From assembly GCF_004570325.1 (NCBI RefSeq), contig NZ_SPQO01000006.1, positions 1 to 64,000 on the forward strand: DNA of 64,000 nucleotides, given 5' to 3'. Under the pieces are notes generated by a model, which did no database searches, was not told the DNA's origin, and worked only from the letters and a program-made list of their open reading frames with translations. The translations under genes were made by a program, and so were the position numbers. Positions within the stretch are counted from its first letter, which is position 1; every line of letters begins with the position of its first letter. This document shows, in pieces, positions 26,770 to 35,362 of the stretch. Source of the DNA: Mycobacterium sp. PS03-16. GTDB taxonomy: Bacteria > Actinomycetota > Actinomycetes > Mycobacteriales > Mycobacteriaceae.

Positions 26770-26843
26770 GTCGACTCCGATCTCGCGTTGGACCGAACCT
26801 GGGAAGTAGCGGAATACTAACACCGCATGATTGAAAGTTAGAA

Positions 26844-26864
26844 TGTCAGGACAAAGTCTTGACA
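26844..26864. promoter_or_regulatory. GntR-type operator, copy 2 (gntR-iolC gap)
   Basis: Near-perfect 21-bp palindrome: left half TGTCAGGAC, three-base centre, right half GTCTTGACA; only positions 6 and 16 and the centre break symmetry. It directly follows a TAGAAT hexamer (-10) at 26839-26844 that could serve iolC, so a bound repressor would cover that transcription start. Confidence 0.65.
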
Positions 26865-26925
26865 TGGACGACGGCCCAGAGGCACAGTCGATGGCAGTCG
26901 TCCCCTACCGCGGAAGAGCGCGCCA

Positions 26926-27897
26926 GTGACCCCCACCCCCACCTTCGACGTCCTCGCCATCGGGCGATCCGGCGTCGACATCTATCCGCTGCAGATCGGC
27001 CGCGGTCTCGAAGACGTCGAATCGTTCGGGAAGTTCCTCGGCGGCAGTGCAGCCAACGTCGCGGTCGCCGCGGCCCGCCTCGGTGAGCGCACCGCGCTGA
27101 TCTCCGGCGTCGGCGCCGACCCCTTCGGCGTCTTCGTCCGCAACGAGCTGGACCGCCTCGGCGTGGACAACCGGTTCGTCGCGACCGACGACACCTACCC
27201 GACGCCGGTCACGTTCTGCGAGATCTTCCCGCCGGACCACTTCCCGCTGTACTTCTACCGCCGGCCGAGTGCCCCGGACCTGCAGGTCCGGCCCGATCAG
27301 ATCGACGCCGACGCCGTCCGCGGCGCCCGGCTGTACTGGTCGACGGTGACCGGCCTGAGTGAGGAGCCCAGCCGCAGCGCGCATTTCGCGGCGTGGCAGA
27401 TCCGTGAACGCAGGCCGCTGACCGTGCTCGACCTCGATTACCGGCCGATGTTCTGGTCCTCGCCCGCCGCGGCCACCGAACAGGTCCGCAAGGCGCTGGC
27501 CCACGTCACCGTGGCGGTCGGCAACCGGGAGGAGTGTGAGATCGCGGTCGGCGAGACCAATCCGCACCGGGCCGCCGATGCGCTGCTCGACCTCGGCGTC
27601 GAGCTCGCGATCGTCAAACAGGGCCCGCGCGGCGTGCTCGGCAAAACCCGGCACTCCTCGGTCACCGTGTCCCCCAACGAGGTGGACGTGGTCAACGGCC
27701 TGGGGGCCGGCGACGCGTTCGGCGGTAGTCTGTGCCACGGTCTGCTGCACGACTGGCCGCTGGAGAAGACACTGCGCTACGCCAACGCCGCAGGCGCGAT
27801 CGTCGCGTCGCGGCTGGAATGCTCGACCGCGATGCCCACCGCCGCCGAGGTGGCGGCACTGGCCGAACAGACCGCGGTGGGAGCGGTCAATGTCTGA
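26926..27897 (+). CDS. iolC: 5-dehydro-2-deoxygluconokinase
   Basis: Phosphorylates 2-deoxy-5-keto-gluconate in inositol catabolism. The 323-residue PfkB-family kinase has the N-terminal GGSAANVAVAAARLG signature (near residue 39) and the C-terminal anion-hole motif VNGLGAGDAFGGSLCHGLL with the catalytic Asp (near residue 263). The GTG start at 26926 has GGAAGAG upstream. It heads the operon iolC-aldolase-iolB-iolD-iolG and overlaps the aldolase gene by 8 bases. The context fixes the substrate better than the sequence alone, as PfkB kinases are broad. Confidence 0.9.
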   Translation: MTPTPTFDVLAIGRSGVDIYPLQIGRGLEDVESFGKFLGGSAANVAVAAARLGERTALISGVGADPFGVFVRNELDRLGVDNRFVATDDTYPTPVTFCEIFPPDHFPLYFYRRPSAPDLQVRPDQIDADAVRGARLYWSTVTGLSEEPSRSAHFAAWQIRERRPLTVLDLDYRPMFWSSPAAATEQVRKALAHVTVAVGNREECEIAVGETNPHRAADALLDLGVELAIVKQGPRGVLGKTRHSSVTVSPNEVDVVNGLGAGDAFGGSLCHGLLHDWPLEKTLRYANAAGAIVASRLECSTAMPTAAEVAALAEQTAVGAVNV

Positions 27898-28771
27898 CAT
27901 CCGTTGCGGCAGCTACGCCGAGATCACCGAACTGCGCGCCACCGAACCCGCCGCGATCGCCACCGCGTGGCAGCAGCGGGTTCCCCGCCCGACCGTCCGC
28001 GGGGACGGCCGGTTGATGATCGTCGCGGCCGACCACCCCGCCCGCGGGGCGCTCGCGGTCGGCGCCAAGCCAACCGCGATGAACAGCCGCACCGATCTGC
28101 TCGACCGGCTTCGCGCCGCGCTGGCCGACCCGGGGGTGGACGGGGTGCTGGCCACCTCCGACATCCTCGACGACCTGCTGCTGCTCGGCGCGCTCGACGA
28201 CAAGGTCGTGTTCTCCTCGATGAACCGCGGCGGCCTGGCCGGCGCCGGCTTCGAGCTCGACGACCGGATGACCGCCGCGACCGCGGAAGCCACCGCCGCC
28301 GCGGGGATGAACGGCGGAAAGATGCTGTGCCGCATCGATCTGGGCGATCCCGGCACCGTGGCCACCCTGGAGGCCTGCGCCCGCGCGGTCGACGCGCTGG
28401 CCGCGCGCGGACTGATCGCGATGGTCGAGCCGTTCATGTCGGCCCGCGTCAACGGCAAGGTCCGCAACGACCTCACCCCCGACGCGGTGATCAAGTCGAT
28501 CCACATCGGCCAGGGTCTCGGTTCGACGTCGGCCTACACCTGGATGAAACTGCCGGTGGTCGACGAGATGGACCGCGTGATGGCCGCGACGACGTTGCCC
28601 ACCCTGCTGCTCGGCGGCGACCCCACCGACCCGGACGCCGCGTTCGCCAGCTGGGAGAAGGCGCTGGCGCTGCCGTCGGTGCGCGGGCTGATCGTCGGCC
28701 GCACCCTGCTCTATCCGCCCGACGACGATGTCAGCTCCGCGGTGGCGACCGCCGTGGCGATGGTGAGGTGA
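27890..28771 (+). CDS. (beta/alpha)8 aldolase-like protein of the iol operon (possible IolJ role)
   Basis: A 293-residue protein that looks like a class I/DeoC-type barrel: LMIVAADHPARGALAVG near residue 43, GMNGGKMLCRIDLGDPGT in the middle, AMVEPFMSARVNGKVRNDL and TWMKLPVV towards the end. It lies between iolC and iolB and overlaps iolC by 8 bases. The pathway needs an aldolase cleaving 2-deoxy-5-keto-gluconate 6-phosphate to DHAP and malonate semialdehyde, and no classical IolJ is present in the window, so this protein is a reasonable candidate. Corynebacterium iol clusters carry a similar barrel protein. The function is inferred. Confidence 0.7.
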   Translation: MSDIRCGSYAEITELRATEPAAIATAWQQRVPRPTVRGDGRLMIVAADHPARGALAVGAKPTAMNSRTDLLDRLRAALADPGVDGVLATSDILDDLLLLGALDDKVVFSSMNRGGLAGAGFELDDRMTAATAEATAAAGMNGGKMLCRIDLGDPGTVATLEACARAVDALAARGLIAMVEPFMSARVNGKVRNDLTPDAVIKSIHIGQGLGSTSAYTWMKLPVVDEMDRVMAATTLPTLLLGGDPTDPDAAFASWEKALALPSVRGLIVGRTLLYPPDDDVSSAVATAVAMVR

Positions 28772-28775
28772 GGCA

Positions 28776-29630
28776 ATGAACAGCGAGTACTACATTCCCG
28801 CGCGCAGCGCCACGGCCCCCTACACGGTCGACGTCACGCCCGAGTCCGCCGGCTGGAGCGAATCGAGCCTTCGGGTCGTCGAACTCGACGGACCGCTGGA
28901 ATCACACACCGGCGACACCGAGGTCATGATCCTGCCGCTCGCCGGGGGCGGCGCGGTCGAGTGCGCCGGTGAGAAGTACGACCTGTCCCCCCGGGCCTCG
29001 GTGTTCCACGGGCCCGCCGACATGGTCTACGTCGGCGTCGACACCGGATACACACTGCACGGCGAGGGCCGCTTCGCGATCTGCGGCGCCCGCGCCCGGC
29101 GTGCGCTGCCGGTGCGGCGGGTGCCCGCCGCGGACGTGCCCGTCGAACTGCGCGGCGCGGGCAACTGCAGCAGGCAGGTGCACAACTTCGGCACTGCAGG
29201 AGTTTTCGAGGCCGACTCGCTGATCGCCTGCGAGGTGATCACCCCCGGCGGCAACTGGTCGAGTTATCCGGCGCACAAACACGACGAGGAGTCGCCGGTC
29301 GAATCACAGCTCGAGGAGATCTACTACTTCGAAATCCAGGCCGGCCCGGACGGGTCCCGCGGCTTCGGCTACCACCGGGTGTACGGCACCCCGCAGCGGC
29401 CGATCGAGGTGCTCGAAGAGGTCCGCACAGGTGATGTCGTGCTGGTGCCGCACGGTTACCACGGCCCCTCGGTCGCCGCGCCCGGATACCACATGTACTA
29501 CCTCAACGTGATGGCCGGACCGGGCGCCGAACGCGCCTGGCGGATCGTCGACGACCCTGAACACGCCTGGCTGCGCGGCTCCTGGGAATCCCAGGAGGTC
29601 GATCCGCGACTGCCCCTACGAGGAGAATGA
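28776..29630 (+). CDS. iolB: 5-deoxy-glucuronate isomerase
   Basis: Converts 5-deoxy-glucuronate to 2-deoxy-5-keto-gluconate. The 284-residue double-cupin protein shows the metal-site segments YPAHKHDEE (His-x-His plus Glu) and QLEEIYYFEI, followed by GDVVLVPHGYHGPSVAAPGYHMYYLNVMAG near the C-terminus, which is diagnostic of IolB. GGTGAGG lies just before the ATG. It sits between the barrel protein and iolD, overlapping iolD by 4 bases. Confidence 0.95.
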   Translation: MNSEYYIPARSATAPYTVDVTPESAGWSESSLRVVELDGPLESHTGDTEVMILPLAGGGAVECAGEKYDLSPRASVFHGPADMVYVGVDTGYTLHGEGRFAICGARARRALPVRRVPAADVPVELRGAGNCSRQVHNFGTAGVFEADSLIACEVITPGGNWSSYPAHKHDEESPVESQLEEIYYFEIQAGPDGSRGFGYHRVYGTPQRPIEVLEEVRTGDVVLVPHGYHGPSVAAPGYHMYYLNVMAGPGAERAWRIVDDPEHAWLRGSWESQEVDPRLPLRGE

Positions 29631-31564
29631 CGGTGGTTTCCAAAGCATCTGCGTTCAAGGCCCCGCACGCCGAACCGACCGTTCGGCTGACCGTCGCGCA
29701 GGCCTGCGTGCGGTTCCTGGCCAACCAGTACGTCGAACGTGACGGGCAGCGGCACCGGTTCTTCGCCGGCTGCTTCGGCATCTTCGGCCACGGCAACGTC
29801 GCCGGCCTCGGGCAGGCGCTGCTCGAAGCCGAGGTGACCGCCGCCGTACCCGGGCTGCGCTATGTGCTGGGCCGCAACGAGCAGGCCATGGTGCACAGCG
29901 CGGTCGCCTACGCCCGGCAGAAGGACCGCCTGCAGGCGTGGGCGGTGACGGCCAGCATCGGCCCCGGCTCGACCAACATGGTCACCGGCGCCGCCCTGGC
30001 CACCATCAACCGGCTCCCCGTGCTGCTGCTGCCGTCGGACACGTTCGCCACCCGCGTCGCCGCACCGGTGCTGCAGGAACTCGAACTCCCCCACGACGCC
30101 GAGGTCACCGTCAACGACTGCTTCAAACCGGTGTCGCGCTTCTTCGACCGGGTGTGGCGGCCCGAACAGTTGCCGTCGGCGCTGATCGGCGCGATGCGGG
30201 TGCTGACCGATCCGGTGGAGACCGGCGCGGCGACCATCGCGCTGCCGCAGGACGTGCAGGCCGAGGCGTTCGACTGGCCGGAAGCCCTGTTCGCCGAACG
30301 CACCTGGCACGTCGCCCGCCCACTGCCCGAACCGGCCATGGTGGAACGGGCGGCCGCCATCATCCGCTCCGCCCGCCGGCCCCTCATCGTCGCCGGCGGC
30401 GGCGTCATCTACTCCGGCGCCACCGAGGCGCTGGGCACTTTCGCCGAACGCACCGGCATCCCGGTCGGCCAGAGTCAGGCCGGCAAGGGTGCGCTGGCCT
30501 ACGACCACCCGCAGTCGGTCGGCGCCATCGGTTCCACGGGGACCACCGCGGCCAACGCGCTGGCCGCCGACGCGGATGTCGTGATCGGGATCGGCACCCG
30601 CTACGGCGATTTCACCAGCGCCAGCCGCACCGCGTTCAACGACCCCGGTGTCCGGTTCGTGAACATCAACGTCGCCTCGCTCGACTCGGTCAAACAGGGC
30701 GGCCTGTCGGTGGTCGCCGACGCCCGCGAGGCCATCGAGGCGCTCGACGCGGCGCTGGCCGGCTACCGGGTCGATGACGACTACCATTCGCGGACACGCG
30801 AATTGGCCCGGGAATGGGATGAGACGGTGGCGTCGGCCTACCGGGTCGCCGAGGACGGTTCCGCGCTGAACCAGAACCAGGTCATCGGGCTGGCCAACAC
30901 GCTGTCCGAGCCGCGTGACGTCGTGGTGTGCGCGGCCGGATCGATGCCCGGCGACCTGCACAAGCTGTGGCGGATCCGCGATCCCAAGGGCTACCACGTC
31001 GAGTACGGCTACTCCTGCATGGGCTACGAGATCGCCGGCGGCATCGGGGTGCGGATGGCCGACCCCGACCGCGACGTGTTCGTCATGGTCGGCGACGGTT
31101 CGTACCTGATGATGGCCACCGAGCTGGTGACCGCCGTGCAGGAGGGCCTCAAGGTGATCGTGGTGCTGGTGCAGAACCACGGGTTCGCCTCGATCGGGTC
31201 GCTGTCGGAATCGCTGGGGTCGCAACGGTTCGGCACGTCCTATCGGTACCGCGGGGAGGACGGCCGCCTCGACGGTGACAAGCTGCCGGTCGACCTGGCC
31301 GCCAACGCCGCCAGCCTGGGCGCCGACGTGATCCGCGTCGCGACCGCCGCCGAGTTCACCGACGCGGTGAAGGTGGCCAAGGCCAGTGAACGCACCACGG
31401 TGATCCACGTCGAGACCGACCCGACGATCTACGCCCCCGACAGCCAGTCCTGGTGGGACGTGCCGGTCAGCCAGACCTCGGCGCTGGAGTCGACGCGCAC
31501 CGCGCACGAGACCTACGCGCAGTGGAAGCAGGTGCAGCGCCCACTGCTCGGGCCGGCCGAGTGA
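29627..31564 (+). CDS. iolD: 3D-(3,5/4)-trihydroxycyclohexane-1,2-dione hydrolase
   Basis: Thiamine-diphosphate enzyme that opens the cyclohexanedione ring to 5-deoxy-glucuronate. The 645-residue protein has the three ThDP-enzyme domains. The N-terminal pyrimidine domain has GHGNVAGLGQALLEAE and RNEQAMVHSAVAYAR with the activating Glu. The central domain has RPLIVAGGGVIYSGA. The C-terminal PP domain has the metal motif VMVGDGSYLMMATELVTAVQ and VVLVQNHGFASIGSL. The start ATG overlaps the iolB stop and has CGAGGAGA upstream. Length is normal for IolD. Confidence 0.96.
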   Translation: MTVVSKASAFKAPHAEPTVRLTVAQACVRFLANQYVERDGQRHRFFAGCFGIFGHGNVAGLGQALLEAEVTAAVPGLRYVLGRNEQAMVHSAVAYARQKDRLQAWAVTASIGPGSTNMVTGAALATINRLPVLLLPSDTFATRVAAPVLQELELPHDAEVTVNDCFKPVSRFFDRVWRPEQLPSALIGAMRVLTDPVETGAATIALPQDVQAEAFDWPEALFAERTWHVARPLPEPAMVERAAAIIRSARRPLIVAGGGVIYSGATEALGTFAERTGIPVGQSQAGKGALAYDHPQSVGAIGSTGTTAANALAADADVVIGIGTRYGDFTSASRTAFNDPGVRFVNINVASLDSVKQGGLSVVADAREAIEALDAALAGYRVDDDYHSRTRELAREWDETVASAYRVAEDGSALNQNQVIGLANTLSEPRDVVVCAAGSMPGDLHKLWRIRDPKGYHVEYGYSCMGYEIAGGIGVRMADPDRDVFVMVGDGSYLMMATELVTAVQEGLKVIVVLVQNHGFASIGSLSESLGSQRFGTSYRYRGEDGRLDGDKLPVDLAANAASLGADVIRVATAAEFTDAVKVAKASERTTVIHVETDPTIYAPDSQSWWDVPVSQTSALESTRTAHETYAQWKQVQRPLLGPAE

Positions 31565-32541
31565 CCCCGGACCCCGAGCTGCGGATCGCGGTCGTCGGGG
31601 TCGGCGTGATGGGTGCCGACCACGTCGCGCGGATCACCGACCGGATCACCGGCGCGCGGGTCAGCGTGGTCAACGACGTCTCGGCCGCGCGCGCCGCGCA
31701 GGTCGCGGCCATGGCCCCCGGCGCGCGGGTCGAGCCGGACCCGGTGGCGGCCATCGCCGCCGACGACGTCGACGCGGTGCTGCTGGCCTCCCCCGGCCCG
31801 GTGCACGAACCACAGCTGCTGACCTGCCTCGAGCACCGGAAGCCCGTGCTGTGCGAGAAGCCGCTGACCACCGATCCGGCCTCGGCGCTCGAGGTGGTCC
31901 GCCGGGAGGCCGCGCGTGCGGCGCCGCTGATCCAGGTCGGCTTCATGCGCCGGTTCGACCCGGAGTACCGGCAGCTCAAGGACCTCCTCGACGCCGGGAA
32001 ACTCGGCCGTCCGCTGGTGATGCACTGCGTGCACCGCAATCCCTCGGTCCCCCCGAGCTTCGATTCGGCGATGGTGGTCAAGGACTCGTTGGCCCATGAG
32101 GTCGACGTGACGCGGTTCCTGTTCGGCGAGGAGATCGCCTCGGTGCAGATCATCGCGCCGACGCCGAATCCCGGTGCCCCGCGCGGCATCCAGGATCCGC
32201 AGATCGCGATCTTCGCCACCGCGAGCGGCGCCCACGTCGACGCCGAGGTGTTCGTCACCACCGGCGTCGGGTACGAGGTGCGCACCGAGATCGTCGGCCA
32301 GCACGGCAACACGACCATCGGCCGCCGGGTCACCCCCGGCTTCCGGGAACACTTCGCGACCGCCTACGACATCGAGGTGCAGTGCTGGGTCGACGCCGTG
32401 CGCCGCGGCGCCGCCGCGGGCTCCTATGTCGACGGGCCCACCGCGTGGGACGGCTACGCCGCCGCCGCGGTCTGCGCGGCCGCCGTCGAGTCCCTCGGCA
32501 CCGGGCAGCGGGTCAGCGTCGAGCTGGCCGCACGTCCCTGA
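31561..32541 (+). CDS. iolG: Inositol 2-dehydrogenase
   Basis: Oxidises myo-inositol to 2-keto-myo-inositol with NAD. The 326-residue Gfo/Idh protein has the Rossmann motif VVGVGVMGADHVARI, the CEKPLTTD motif near residue 95, GFMRRFDPEYRQL, and the catalytic segment DSLAHEVDVTRFLFGE with the conserved Asp/His. These features match actinobacterial IolG better than the two other dehydrogenases in the island. The GTG overlaps the iolD stop (GTGA). It ends the iol operon and its last 29 bases overlap a convergent gene. Confidence 0.9.
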   Translation: MTPDPELRIAVVGVGVMGADHVARITDRITGARVSVVNDVSAARAAQVAAMAPGARVEPDPVAAIAADDVDAVLLASPGPVHEPQLLTCLEHRKPVLCEKPLTTDPASALEVVRREAARAAPLIQVGFMRRFDPEYRQLKDLLDAGKLGRPLVMHCVHRNPSVPPSFDSAMVVKDSLAHEVDVTRFLFGEEIASVQIIAPTPNPGAPRGIQDPQIAIFATASGAHVDAEVFVTTGVGYEVRTEIVGQHGNTTIGRRVTPGFREHFATAYDIEVQCWVDAVRRGAAAGSYVDGPTAWDGYAAAAVCAAAVESLGTGQRVSVELAARP

Positions 32542-33619
32542 ACCGGCCGGCGAATCCGCGCAGCGGGACGTCGGCGCTGGTGAGCAGCCCGGGCGGGGCG
32601 GCCACCACCGACGTGATCACGTTGAGCGCGGGTAGACCCGTGACGGTCATGCCGATGGAGGCGAAGCTCGCCGGATCGGACAGGTCCACACCGGGTTTCG
32701 GGAAGATCATGTGCTTGTTGTAGATGCACGGGTCACCCTTGATCTGGGTGATGTAGCAGCCCTTGATGTCCCAGCTGGGATCGGTGTGCGGGGTCATCTG
32801 CCATTCCAGGTGCGTCTCGACGCGCGGCACACCGTCGACCATGCCCTGGTACTTGATGTAGTTGCCGCCCAGTGACCCCTTGGGCAGCTGGTACCAGCCG
32901 AGGTCGACGTCCTTGGTGCAGGCGCCGAGTTCGTAGCTGAACGCCACCTCGTCGAGGTCGAGGCCGAAGCAGTCGGCCATCATCAGCACGCTGTCGGCGA
33001 AGACGCGGGTGTACTTCTCCAGCTTGCCGGGGATGGCAGGATCGTCGACGGGTTGGCCGTAGCCGACCTCGATCCAGGTGTCGCGGCTGTGATGGCAGGA
33101 CACGTCGACGGACTCGATGGTGGTGACGTTCTCGATCTCGGCGACGTCGGCCGAGCAGACCACGCCGAGGATCTGGTTGACCCCGGGGTTCATCCCGGTG
33201 CCGTAGAACGTCGACCCGCCCTTCTCGCAGGCCTCGGCCAGCAGTCGGCTGACCGGCTTCCCCGACGGGTGCGGGTGATTGGTGTCGCGGTGCCAGCCGG
33301 TGATCCAGTCCGCCGTGGTGACGATGTCGATGCCGGCCTCGAGCACCGTGACGTAGAGGTCCTCGTCGGGGAACACGCCGTGGAAGGTCACGACGTCAGG
33401 GCGGGCGGCGATGATCTCGTCGACCGTGCCCGTGGCGGTCACCCCGATCGGGTCGAGGCCGACGATCTCACCCGCGTCGCGGCCGACCTTCTCCGGTGTG
33501 TAGCAGTGCAATCCGATCAGCTCGAGGTCCGGGCGGTGGCGGATGCGCTTGATCATCTCGCTGCCGACGTTGCCGGTCGCGACCTGGAACACCCGGACCG
33601 GTTCGTGCGGGGATGTCAT
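32513..33619 (-). CDS. Dihydrodipicolinate-reductase-like NAD(P)-dependent oxidoreductase
   Basis: A 368-residue protein with an N-terminal Rossmann domain (RVFQVATGNVGSEMIKRI) and a second domain containing FYGTGMNPGVNQI. This is the DHDPR-like family that includes 2,4-diaminopentanoate dehydrogenase; mycobacteria have many members of unknown substrate. It overlaps the Rieske oxygenase gene by 4 bases (ATGA), so the two form an operon. It may oxidise or reduce the oxygenase product. It is not an electron-transfer reductase, since no flavin or iron-sulfur motif is present. Confidence 0.8.
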   Translation of the reverse strand: MTSPHEPVRVFQVATGNVGSEMIKRIRHRPDLELIGLHCYTPEKVGRDAGEIVGLDPIGVTATGTVDEIIAARPDVVTFHGVFPDEDLYVTVLEAGIDIVTTADWITGWHRDTNHPHPSGKPVSRLLAEACEKGGSTFYGTGMNPGVNQILGVVCSADVAEIENVTTIESVDVSCHHSRDTWIEVGYGQPVDDPAIPGKLEKYTRVFADSVLMMADCFGLDLDEVAFSYELGACTKDVDLGWYQLPKGSLGGNYIKYQGMVDGVPRVETHLEWQMTPHTDPSWDIKGCYITQIKGDPCIYNKHMIFPKPGVDLSDPASFASIGMTVTGLPALNVITSVVAAPPGLLTSADVPLRGFAGRFRDVRPARR

Positions 33620-34650
33620 ATCGCTGCGCCCTTCTTTTGTGTCGAGGCCAGGTCCGCGGCGCTGCCGCCGCGACCGTCGGGGTAGAACTGCATGGCCCAC
33701 CGGCGGATCGCGGTGAATCCCTCGTACTCCGAGGCCGACAGCGCGGGCGGATCGGAGTAGCGCTGGTGGCTCCAGATGTGGATGTCCTGGCGGAACTGCC
33801 GGATCACCTCGCGGCCGAACTCGGCGGCCTTCTCGGCGGCCCGCGGCGTGTCGTTCCCGGGCGTCCTGCCGATGTAGACCATGAACCGCACGTCGGAGGT
33901 GCGGTCGTCGACGGGGGTGATCGCCGAGATCGTGCGGTTGTCGATCATTCCCCAGCTCTTGGTCACCGCGATGCCGAGCCCGCCGTTGATGGCCTCGACA
34001 CCGCTGCGGACATCGTCGATCGACTGCTGGTCGTCGCCCTCGAACGTGATCGTGAAGTCGACGTGCGCCACCGGGTTCGCGAAGTCGTGGCGGGTGAAGA
34101 TCGGGTTGATCGGCGTTTGGTGCACGTACTTGAAATGCGCGAAGTCGACGCCGTTCTCGAGCACGTACTGCGGGTGCATCTCGTGGCCCTGCTCGAACAG
34201 GCGCTGCTGCGGATAGTAGTCGTCCGCACTGCGGCCGTCGTCGAACGAGGCGAACACGTCGGGCGCGTCGAAGAACGGCGCGCGCCCCAGCGTGTCGTGC
34301 CAGATGTAGATCGACGAATTGCATTCGACCACCGGATAAGTCGTCATGCGACGGCCGCGGTTGGGCCTGCTCTCATACGGGATGCACACGTTGCGGCCCT
34401 CGGCATTCCATTGCCAGCCGTGAAACGGGCACTGGATCACCTCGCCGACCACGTGACCGCCGAAGCCGAGATGAGCCCCGAGATGTTCGCAGTAGGCGTT
34501 CATCACCGTCACCCGCCCCGACTTCGACCGCCAGGCGACCATCTCCTCGCCGAAGTACTTCATCGCGTGGACGTCTCCGACGCCGACCTCGTCGGACCAC
34601 GCGACCTGGAACCAGCCCGTCGGCGTCATGGACAGTGGCGGCTTGGCCAT
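33616..34650 (-). CDS. Rieske non-haem iron oxygenase, KshA-like
   Basis: A 344-residue terminal oxygenase component. The Rieske [2Fe-2S] ligands are C54-x-H56 (YCEHLGAH) and C74-x2-H77 (CPFHGWQW). The mononuclear iron site is seen as NGVDFAHFKYVH with D169, H172 and H177. The fold and spacing resemble the 3-ketosteroid 9-alpha-hydroxylase oxygenase KshA. It needs an external ferredoxin reductase, which is not encoded nearby. The start ATG at 34648-34650 gives MAKPPLS; the much longer open frame upstream is on the wrong side of the promoter and operator. Confidence 0.9.
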   Translation of the reverse strand: MAKPPLSMTPTGWFQVAWSDEVGVGDVHAMKYFGEEMVAWRSKSGRVTVMNAYCEHLGAHLGFGGHVVGEVIQCPFHGWQWNAEGRNVCIPYESRPNRGRRMTTYPVVECNSSIYIWHDTLGRAPFFDAPDVFASFDDGRSADDYYPQQRLFEQGHEMHPQYVLENGVDFAHFKYVHQTPINPIFTRHDFANPVAHVDFTITFEGDDQQSIDDVRSGVEAINGGLGIAVTKSWGMIDNRTISAITPVDDRTSDVRFMVYIGRTPGNDTPRAAEKAAEFGREVIRQFRQDIHIWSHQRYSDPPALSASEYEGFTAIRRWAMQFYPDGRGGSAADLASTQKKGAAI

Positions 34651-34657
34651 TGCACGA

Positions 34658-34681
34658 GAATCACAGAGGCCTCTACGATTC
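34658..34681. promoter_or_regulatory. 24-bp palindromic TetR operator between the Rieske and tetR genes
   Basis: Arms GAATC / GATTC flank a perfect core AGAGGCCTCT; 10 of 12 base pairs are symmetric. The site overlaps the TACGAT -10 element of the tetR gene (34674-34679) and ends 8 bases before the Rieske ATG on the other strand, so one bound dimer pair could repress both genes. Confidence 0.7.
34674..34679 (+). promoter_or_regulatory. -10 element TACGAT of a leaderless tetR promoter
   Basis: TACGAT, 7 nt, then GTG at 34687. It lies inside the right half of the palindromic operator. Confidence 0.6.
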
Positions 34682-34686
34682 GTCAA

Positions 34687-35304
34687 GTGGTGGAGACGAC
34701 GCGGCGGCCCAACCGGCGCGGGCAGGCGACGCGCGACGGCATGCTCGACGCGGCGCTGCGTGCGTTGGCCACCGGCGACGCCGCCGCGGCCTCGGCCAAC
34801 CGGATCGCCAAGGACGCCGGCGCCACGTGGGGAGCCGTGAAGTACCAGTTCGGCGACATCGACGGACTGTGGGCGGCGGTGCTGCGCCGCACCGCCGAAC
34901 GACGCGGGGAGTTGCCGATGCGCCCCGACCGCGAGGCCCCGCTGCGCACCCGGGTGGCGACGATCATCGACACCCTCTACGAAGGCCTGACCGCGCCCGA
35001 CTCGCGGGCGATCGAAACCCTGCGCCGGGCGCTGCCCCGCGACAGCGGCGAACTGGAGCGCACGTATCCGAAGACGGCCGCCGAGCTGGCGTCCTGGGGT
35101 CGGAGCTGGATCGAGGCCTGTCAACAGGCGTTCGCCGACGTCGACGTGGACCCACAGCGCATCCGCGAGGTCGCCGCCTTCATCCCCGGCGCGATGCGCG
35201 GCATCACCTCCGAACGCCAGCTGGGCACCTACTCCGACCTGGACCTGGCGCGCACCGGGCTGACCAACGCGATCGTCACCTATCTGCAGGCCCGGCCTGA
35301 CTAG
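34687..35304 (+). CDS. TetR family transcriptional regulator
   Basis: A 205-residue regulator. The N-terminal HTH covers roughly residues 12-58 (ATRDGMLDAALRALATGD, AKDAGATWGAVKYQFGDIDG), and the ligand domain follows with no recognisable effector signature. The GTG at 34687 (or the next codon, also GTG) is preceded by TACGAT at 7 nt, so the transcript is probably leaderless. It is divergent from the Rieske oxygenase operon across a 24-bp palindrome, which suggests that it represses both itself and the oxygenase genes. Confidence 0.88.
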   Translation: MVETTRRPNRRGQATRDGMLDAALRALATGDAAAASANRIAKDAGATWGAVKYQFGDIDGLWAAVLRRTAERRGELPMRPDREAPLRTRVATIIDTLYEGLTAPDSRAIETLRRALPRDSGELERTYPKTAAELASWGRSWIEACQQAFADVDVDPQRIREVAAFIPGAMRGITSERQLGTYSDLDLARTGLTNAIVTYLQARPD

Positions 35305-35362
35305 TTTCTTACGGTGCGCGCCCACCCGCGTCCCGTCGGAGCGTGCCGGGTAGTCGCCACGC

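Noticed and set aside
29498..31507. A 669-codon open frame opposite iolD
   Set aside because: iolD carries all ThDP motifs on the plus strand; the opposite frame has none.
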